Source of the DNA: Stenocarpella maydis
Lineage: Eukaryota; Ascomycota; Sordariomycetes; Diaporthales; Diaporthaceae
Assembly (NCBI GenBank): GCA_002270565.1
Contig: NQMI01000124.1
Coordinates: forward strand, 1 to 64,000
Length of the DNA: 64,000 nucleotides
Direction: 5' to 3'
The position numbers and the translations under genes were made by a program. Under the pieces are notes generated by a model that saw only the letters and a list, made by a program, of their open reading frames with translations, was not told the DNA's origin and did no database searches. Positions 57,793 to 64,000 of this stretch are shown here, piece by piece; within the stretch, counting starts at the first letter, position 1; the number at the start of each line of letters is the position of its first letter.

Positions 57793-58866
57793 TTACTTAT
57801 TGACTTCTTGGATCTTCATAGCAGAAAGCTGCTCGCCCAGCTCTACCATGGGGGACTTTCGCGACGACTTCTCATCCTTGATCGTAATATCGGGCCTCCT
57901 TCTCACTTCCTTCGGTTCGTCTCGATCCTCTGCATCAAGAGACTCTTCTTCTCTCTTTTCCTTGAACCAAGTCATGCATGGTTCAAAAACGTCCTCGAAA
58001 ATGCCCCTCAGCACCGGTGCCATGGACTCCTCATGCAATAGCCGACAGGGATGCACCCCGTACGCCAGCAGAAGATCATGAGACCCGATGTGGGCGGTTC
58101 TGGTTAAGCCCATCTTCGCGGCGGATTCGTTGGAGCAAAGACTTTTAGCCAGCGCATTGTCAGTCCTCACCATGCGCCTGCCCCACCTATTCCACCCGGC
58201 CCCCGTTTTGCACTGACAAGAGACCAACACGCTTGGCCGAAGGAGCCTCAGGATATCCCCGACCATTTCGAAAGACCTCTCCATTGCATCATACTTTCGT
58301 TGCGGGTCCTCTTTGCCTAACTGGTCCAGGTCATCATCACTTAGCAGGCTGCAGATGTCCACAATGACAACATCTTCGAGCGTCAACCCGGTTTCTGTTA
58401 AGACGTCTGATATCCATTGTATGGTAGGACACTTCTTCATCGTGTCGTAATCATAGATATGGTCCTTGGTTGGATTCTGCAGTAGTATAAATGGTAGATC
58501 CTGGCAGCCAGATAGAAGCCGTTTGAAGTTCTTGAACGGGTTGCCGTCCATTTTTATCTCGTAATCTTCGCAGAATTTCTGAACACTATCAAGCCTGAAA
58601 CACTCATGGTCATCCCTGACATATCTCAGCTTTGATTTGCAACCCGGTGGGCGGTTGAGATTTCGTTTTACAGCTAGCTCGCGGTACAGTTTGCGATCCT
58701 CTGCTGTAGCCGGTGGGGATGGGATACGACCATCCAGTCGTTGCTGTGCATCTTTCGTTGTATTGGAAGCAGCCTGTGGGTGGCTCGCAGGTGGGGTTGA
58801 CGACGGTTGTCGAGCTGGTTGGCTGCGGCGCGCGTCTTTCTTATCCTGTCGGTATGGGGTGGACAT
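57793..58866 (-). CDS. uncharacterised protein with uracil-DNA-glycosylase-like motifs
   Basis: A single-exon 357-residue frame. The first 50 residues are low-complexity, Gln/Pro/Ala-rich. The core holds PFILLQNPTKDHIYDYDTM with an NP-containing loop, CPTIQWI, VVIVDICSLLSDDD, VLVSCQCKTGAG and a C-terminal GVHPCRLLHEE. The order of a beta-strand ending in NP, a middle hydrophobic strand, and a late HP dipeptide is reminiscent of the uracil-DNA glycosylase fold, but the match is weak and not specific. The C-terminus is charged and probably disordered. Function unknown. Confidence 0.55.
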   Translation of the reverse strand: MSTPYRQDKKDARRSQPARQPSSTPPASHPQAASNTTKDAQQRLDGRIPSPPATAEDRKLYRELAVKRNLNRPPGCKSKLRYVRDDHECFRLDSVQKFCEDYEIKMDGNPFKNFKRLLSGCQDLPFILLQNPTKDHIYDYDTMKKCPTIQWISDVLTETGLTLEDVVIVDICSLLSDDDLDQLGKEDPQRKYDAMERSFEMVGDILRLLRPSVLVSCQCKTGAGWNRWGRRMVRTDNALAKSLCSNESAAKMGLTRTAHIGSHDLLLAYGVHPCRLLHEESMAPVLRGIFEDVFEPCMTWFKEKREEESLDAEDRDEPKEVRRRPDITIKDEKSSRKSPMVELGEQLSAMKIQEVNK

Positions 58867-59705
58867 TCTGACTTATCAATGGGGAATACCGCTGAAATCA
58901 GGCCCTCTGAAGCAAAATTGCTGAATTGCAGCTAAATTGATATGTCGAATCGAATGGGACAGAGAGCTAGATGAGAATCATGATGGATTCTGCACACTGA
59001 TGAATGTCGAAAGCCTCCCCTTAAATAAGGTTCGAGCAGGAGGCCAACCAATGCAGTTTCTGGCCCCTCTAATAACCGAGCTCGTGAGAGCCTATCAGGC
59101 AGAAGTGCTGCGGATTGAGGGTGACAAAACTAGCTTGCAGTGCACCATGTGCGTTGCCTCTGCCATCGCGGACGACAAGGCTGCCAATAGTCATAGGCCT
59201 GCGGCCGAGTTGGCGGGTGGCATTGCTCATTTGGAGCTCGCTTGCAGGTGGCTTGGTGGCGCGTACCTGGGAAGGTCGCCAGGTCAAGCTGACCAGACCC
59301 GAAAGGCGGCCCGAGTCTTGGGATCAGCACCCCACCGTTCTTACACTTGGCTAACCGTTGGTTCTTGGGCTGGGGGCGCAGCAGGTCCTATGGCGTCAAT
59401 GCAGAATAGTAGCGGGAGATTTTGACCAAGTTTAAGAGTTGAACACAGCAATAAGATATAACCACTAACTATATGCAGTCTAATATCAATCCATAGATTT
59501 TCTCCTGCGAGACAGGACGATTAACTCGGCTCCAGGTTTTATCCGCACATCTACCACACACCCTGATCTGCCATATCGTTACCCGCCTAAATGCAACTAT
59601 CCCTAATCCTAATTCCAAACATTAATATACACGCTAATAACTGCTAAGGAATAGTCGAAGATAGCAGAGAGCCAAATAATAGTTGATTCACTAAGGAAAC
59701 ACAGC
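58867..59705. other. intergenic
   Basis: The stretch runs from the UDG-like gene start to the NLR fragment. The open frames carry no domain. Confidence 0.4.
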
Positions 59706-59981
59706 ATGGCTAAAGTCTTCAATTTTAGCTCCTCGATTTCTGATGTGCTGCTTCATGAAGGTATCTTGCGCACATGTATCACTGCGCTTGGTATTGCGGG
59801 AAACATTGCACAATTTGTCGAGTTTGCGGGCTCTCTGTTATCGATAGCGCATAAAATACACCATTGCATCAAAAGGACCATCACCAGATACCCTAGAGAA
59901 GCTCAAAGTACGGGATGGCAACAGCAGAATATGGACGAGTGTCGAGGCTGTGTTGAGAACCAAGATATAATAGATACTTAA
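59706..59981 (+). pseudogene. orphan N-terminal fragment of a fungal NLR/STAND-type protein
   Basis: A 91-codon frame reads ALGIAGNIAQFVEFAGSLLS followed by IAHKIH. This hydrophobic helix is typical of the very N-terminus of fungal NLR-type and related proteins. After about residue 55 the text loses resemblance and stops. No NACHT, NB-ARC or repeat region follows within 800 bp. It is a decayed or captured 5' fragment, or a short standalone signalling helix; a misread 3' splice is also possible. Confidence 0.45.
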
Positions 59982-60750
59982 TTAAGTACATCCTTGAGAT
60001 TTCTGTAGGACCCTTTGCCGCAGCGTCTCCACCGTGGCGCAGATCCGCGGCCACTACCATGCCACGCTGATCAGCACTGCCAAGAAGAGCTGAACACCGT
60101 TTTACCTAATAGGCCGGTGGGATTGACGGAAGCCTGCTAATAAGCTTCACCACGCTCAGTGCTCTCCCGGACCACACGTCGGTTCCCTCGTGCCCCCAAA
60201 TCACTTGCACGCGGCGCGCGCAGAAGGACTGCCTGCCCACGGGATATTGCTGTGTCCCCGGGTGTCGGGCTCATCCCTGGCACGCGCCAAGTCCGACGGC
60301 TGACATCCCTCTCCTCCCTTCCCTCGAGCTGGCGGGCCTCGTATTGGCTGCAGTGCAACCCCGTACCTGACCTAGCGTAGGGTAAAGTGGCCCTTACTGC
60401 TTACCTCTTAATATCCATGGGAAATAAAGCCTGCAGGATGCTTTCTCGTACCGGGAGCCGGGCCAGCCACGCCTGGCATTAGCTTCAATATTGAGATTAC
60501 CCACCTCGCGCTGCGTGAGCAGCACCTGCAGCTCGACAGTTCTTCACGGCATCACCCGACGTCTCCCGCCGACAGAGTCAGCTCGGCCGATCCGCCATGC
60601 TTGGGAGGTCCCGTTGTATATAAACCTTGACTCTGGTCGCTGCGGCCGTCTGTGCCTGCCCGCCCCCTCTAGGTTCGAGACAAGATTCATGCCGACCTGC
60701 GAGTCCCAGTTGGACAGGGAACCATCAGCTTGCAACCGCTCAAAGTCACC
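59982..60750. other. intergenic
   Basis: The stretch lies upstream of the secreted Cys-rich gene. No convincing gene was found. Confidence 0.4.
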
Positions 60751-61920
60751 ATGGTCCAACCAACTCGTCTCTCAGGCCTCCTGGCGGTGGTGCCCTTGGT
60801 GGCTGGGGCAACACTGGAGACCAGGCAGGGCAATGCCACCACCATCCCCTCCAGGGTAGAGCAGGGGATCCAGACCGAGTGCAAGACATGCCCCTACTCG
60901 CTGTGCCCGAACCAGCTCGCCTTCGACTATGGCACTGAGATGACCCTGACCTGCTGGACCTATGGGGACAATATTGTCGATTCAAAGTGAGCCGCCTATT
61001 TCTCCTACTAGTATACTAGGGTCCGGCCCTGCTAACATGAGCAAAGCATCTGGCTGAGGACCACAGATGGCTGCTACGTCACACAGTGGGACATCATCGA
61101 ATACGCGGGGGACTGTAAGTCGCCACCTGGGCACCCAGGCCAAGGCCGCATTGGGGAGTTTGTGTGTTGGGTCCGACGAGGCTGATGACATGTGTGTGTG
61201 TGCCTGCATACTTACAGACACAAACACCCCCGGCTTCCCGTACTGCGGCGACATACCCAAGACATACACCACCGGCCCGAGCGCGACGGTCTACTACACC
61301 GAGTGCAACATCATCCCCCAGACGGTCGAGAGCCAGGACCACATCAAGATGTACAAGCCCGAGGTGGACCTTACGCTCACGTGCTACACGAACCAGGGCG
61401 AGTCCATACTCGGCAACCCGTAAGCACCTCCCCCCCCCCGGCGGACACACAACGCATGTCTATTTCGCAAGGGGGGGAAATCCTCCCCACCTCAACCCCC
61501 CCCCCCCGGTAGCTAACTAACCCGTTTTTCACCCGCCGCCAGGACGTGGTTCAAGACCCTGTCCAACTGCTACGTGCCCTCGGCCCAGATCGAGCCCGTG
61601 GACGACGCGGGCGCGCTCGACGACTGCGGGCCAATCCCCTTCATGGAGACCAAGATGCGCGACCCGGACCCGCAGCCCGCCGCCGCCGCGTCGTTCCCCG
61701 CCGCTGTGCGGTCCCGCGGCAGCAGCAGCGGGGTGGGGCCCTCCTCGCCCAAGGGCGGCTGGACAAGGCGGTGGCTGTACCTCACGCAGGTCGGCGGGGA
61801 CGAGGCCAACTGCACGTCCGAGGCCAGCAGCACCTCGGCGGTGCGGCGGGTGCTGCCGTTCGGGGACTACATTGTCGTCCAGTGTGCCACGTACGGGGCC
61901 GCCCCCGAGAACGACCAGTG

Positions 61921-61951
<31 letters not shown>

Positions 61952-62255
61952 CCCCTGTGTCCGCTTTTGCGGTGGCCGGCTGGACGGGGGGATGCCCGTC
62001 CCGCTTGTCGGGGGATATGGTGGAAACGCTGCTAGGCACGGGGTTACTCACACGCCGCCCTCACAGGATATATCTGCTCACGGATGACTTTTGCTGGGTC
62101 AATGACACCCTGACGGACCCCCAGCTAATCGATAGCGAGGAGCGCTGTAAGTCCTCCCCTTCTCGCAAGACAAGGCGAGGAACGATATCATGTGCTAAAT
62201 TGATACAGCCCAACGATACCCGAACTGCAACGACTTCGTTGATACTGTAGTTTAG
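60751..62255 (+). CDS. secreted Cys-rich protein with three SH3-like modules
   Basis: Six exons fit with agreeing phases: 60751-60986, 61047-61114, 61218-61419, 61543-61917, 62067-62146 and 62209-62255, giving 335 residues. Residues 1-20 are a signal peptide (MVQPTRLSGLLAVVPLVAG). The protein carries three related stretches: LTCWTYGDNIVDSNIWLRTTDGCYV, then LTCYTN...NPTWFKTLSNCYV, and VQCATYGAAPENDQIYLLTDDFCWV. Each has a CxT-G start, an intron, a W/Y-L-T step and a Cys-aromatic-Val end, as in bacterial-type SH3 modules of secreted fungal proteins. Cys number and order suggest disulphides. An alanine/serine-rich insert lies between modules 2 and 3. Role unknown; effector or cell-wall association is possible. 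Confidence 0.8.
61925..61951 (+). repeat. (CT)n microsatellite inside an intron
   Basis: About 13 CT units directly follow the 5' splice site of the fourth intron of the secreted Cys-rich gene. Length changes here would not affect the protein unless splicing is disturbed. Confidence 0.9.
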
Positions 62256-62974
62256 CCCAAAAGAATATCATCGTATGCCATGGGATCACGATGGGGGGGG
62301 GGGAATGCCAGGGATCGGCCAGCGTTGTAGTGTCCAGGTAGTCATCCAAACGGAATGCAGTATGCAGTGCCTTCACGTCCTGAAAGTCCCGTGACGAGTC
62401 CAGGTTGCTGTGGCATGGCAAAGCTAGATAAGATGCCCTGTGCTTGAGTGCGACCCAAGTTTCAGTTCAAATCGATCCTTCGGGCTGGCGATCCAACCTA
62501 AGCAGCATTTCGGCTCTTTGTGACAACACTTTCCGTAGACGCCTTCCTCTTCTTGCCAGCATGGAGTTGACCGTTCGACTCCCGTACCTGCCAGGGTTCC
62601 TTGAGCACACGTTCACCTTGGGGGTTGACAAGTCCTTCGTCCCCCCCGGGAGAAATCCTGCACATGGTGTTAAGGGTCTCCTCACAGCTGTTATCTGAAC
62701 ATGGAGAGGCTGCCGACGGGACCTTCGGGGGTCGTGAAACATGAACTGCTCATTGACCGCTGGATAATGCCATTCTGCCAGCGACGTACAGAGGCTACCT
62801 GAGAGAGATAAAAAAGAGTCAAGGAGAATTATATCATAGTGATGTCCAGTCGTAAACCACATAGCACTTTTACCAAAGGAAAACTCCAACCCGGCCGTGG
62901 TATATATTACTCGCTCCATTTCCTGACAATGCCGCACCACCCACCACCCACCCCTTGCACCCCGTCCGACAAGC
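62256..62974. other. intergenic between convergent genes
   Basis: A G run (about 62293-62303) is present. No gene was found. Confidence 0.4.
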
Positions 62975-64000
62975 TCAGGGGGAGATGGCAAGCTCGACCG
63001 TGCTCTCCGACACGGTCGGGCTCGTGCCGGCCGGGATGGGCGCCGGGGCCTTGGACTTCCACGCCTCGCCGAGCGCGAGCTCGTACAGGTCCAGCTCCAT
63101 GGGCGGGCCGCGGCTGAAGAAGGGGATGTCCTCGAGGATGGACTGCATGCAGCTGTTGAGCTCCGGGGTGTTGCGGGTCGACGTGTACACGATGCCCAGC
63201 GGGGCGAGGATGACCATGATGCGGTCCCTGGTCGTGACCAGGTTCTTGTACAGCGAGGGGATGAGGCGGAACGCCTCGAGCGCCGGCTGGCATATGAACC
63301 TGGCCTCGCCGGGGAGCAGCAGGGGCACCGACGGGTGGCCCGAGGTGGCGTGGCGGATGTAGATCATGTCGTCGGCCGACAGGCGCGGCGGGTTGTGCGG
63401 CTCCCCCATCTCGAGGAGGTCCTCGAGCTGGAGGAGGTAGAGGAGGGCCGCGTTGTACGTCAGCATCTCGAGGGCCTGCTGGGTGGTATCGAACTCGATC
63501 ATGGTGGCAAGCTTCTCCCTGAAGACGGCCGTCTCGATGCTGTCGGTCTTGAGGTTGGACGGGACTTCCCGGGCCACGTGGGGGTACCTGCTGCCCCACT
63601 CCCACCGCCAGGCCACCAGGGCGCCGCGCAGGTCGCCGACCTTGCCGTGGAAGTATGCCCTGGTTGCGGGAGATATGGGCTGCTCGGAAGCCGCCATGTC
63701 GTTGACCAGGCCCGGCATGTCAGCCATGATGTCAATGAGGCTGTCGAGAGCCGTCTTGGGCAGCTTCTCCCACGGTACAGTCTTCCATTTCCTGTCCTCC
63801 AGGAACGTCCGCCGGCGTATGGCAAAGGACTGGCAAATCTGCGTGACACCATCAGACATGAGCACACATGGACACCTCGCTAGTGAGCGGCTGGGTTGCA
63901 ACGTACCAGTAGGGCCCTGCATGACCTGAAGGCGGTTAGCAGAGGATCCTCCTGGAAGGCCTCTGGTCCGCAATGCTTCAGGATCTGGGCCACGCCGATA
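62975..64000 (-). CDS. C-terminal part of a fungal-specific transcription factor (second regulatory domain type), cut by the window end
   Basis: The exon 63838-62975 and the upstream exon 64000-63907 join across a 68-bp intron. The text AFRSCRALL / ICQSFAIRRRTFLEDRKWKTVPWE, then LYLLQLEDLLEMGEP and GEARFICQPALEAFRLIPSL, is that of the 'fungal-specific transcription factor domain 2' proteins, which usually carry an N-terminal Zn2Cys6 finger. That N-terminal half would be beyond coordinate 64000. Target genes unknown. Confidence 0.75.
   Translation of the reverse strand, partial: YRRGPDPEALRTRGLPGGSSANRLQVMQGPTGTLQPSRSLARCPCVLMSDGVTQICQSFAIRRRTFLEDRKWKTVPWEKLPKTALDSLIDIMADMPGLVNDMAASEQPISPATRAYFHGKVGDLRGALVAWRWEWGSRYPHVAREVPSNLKTDSIETAVFREKLATMIEFDTTQQALEMLTYNAALLYLLQLEDLLEMGEPHNPPRLSADDMIYIRHATSGHPSVPLLLPGEARFICQPALEAFRLIPSLYKNLVTTRDRIMVILAPLGIVYTSTRNTPELNSCMQSILEDIPFFSRGPPMELDLYELALGEAWKSKAPAPIPAGTSPTVSESTVELAISP

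Noticed and set aside
1..64000. tRNA genes and CRISPR arrays
   Set aside because: No cloverleaf with intact A/B boxes was recognised by eye, and CRISPR does not apply to a fungal genome; no spaced repeats were seen. A tRNAscan search would be decisive for tRNAs.

Overview
The window looks like nuclear DNA of a filamentous ascomycete (Pezizomycotina, most likely a Sordariomycete; genus not determined). Genes are single units on both strands with short GT-AG introns of about 50-115 bp. The protein families are typically fungal: NACHT-ankyrin NLR, Zn2Cys6 regulators, Clr5, OPT and DHA2 transporters, PrpF, DUF1772, GH32. A GC-rich genic background is interrupted by an AT-rich, stop-saturated block that looks like repeat-induced point mutation (RIP). 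Splice sites were chosen by eye from reading frame, GT/AG sites and family motifs. No RNA gene or CRISPR array was seen.

Layout. 1-3.8 kb: AT-rich RIP-like block with a MITE-like inverted-repeat element. 4.3-7.0 kb: NLR gene carrying an in-frame TAG and a frame-cycling 17-bp tandem repeat. 7.3-26.1 kb: a cluster-like group of DHA2 exporter, SnoaL/NTF2-like protein, stand-alone adenylating enzyme, OPT transporter, short-chain reductase, Rieske oxygenase and a divergent Zn2Cys6 regulator, with no PKS, NRPS or terpene core enzyme. 27-34 kb: a maleylacetate reductase with a one-base frameshift, a Clr5 protein, and wreckage of an ABCC transporter. 35-46 kb: a glycine-rich-domain (DUF1399) protein, a PrpF-family isomerase, a zinc-finger protein of unknown role, ACC deaminase and a type-B carboxylesterase. 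46-52 kb: an ACS-family MFS carrier, an unknown protein, a DUF1772/anthrone-oxygenase-like membrane protein and a Cys-rich protein with a Myb/SANT-like segment. 55-64 kb: a secreted GH32 fructosidase, an unknown protein with weak uracil-DNA-glycosylase-like motifs, an orphan NLR N-terminal fragment, a six-exon secreted Cys-rich protein with three related modules, and a regulator cut by the window end.

How the genes may work together. The strongest candidate system is the 7.3-26 kb group: acid activation (adenylating enzyme), oxidation (Rieske), carbonyl reduction (SDR), a small SnoaL-fold enzyme, uptake (OPT) and export (DHA2), with its own regulator. It could make or degrade a small molecule; the product cannot be read from the sequence. 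The rest looks like an accessory catabolic neighbourhood with marked decay: one nonsense-bearing gene, one frameshifted gene, one internally deleted transporter and several gene fragments.
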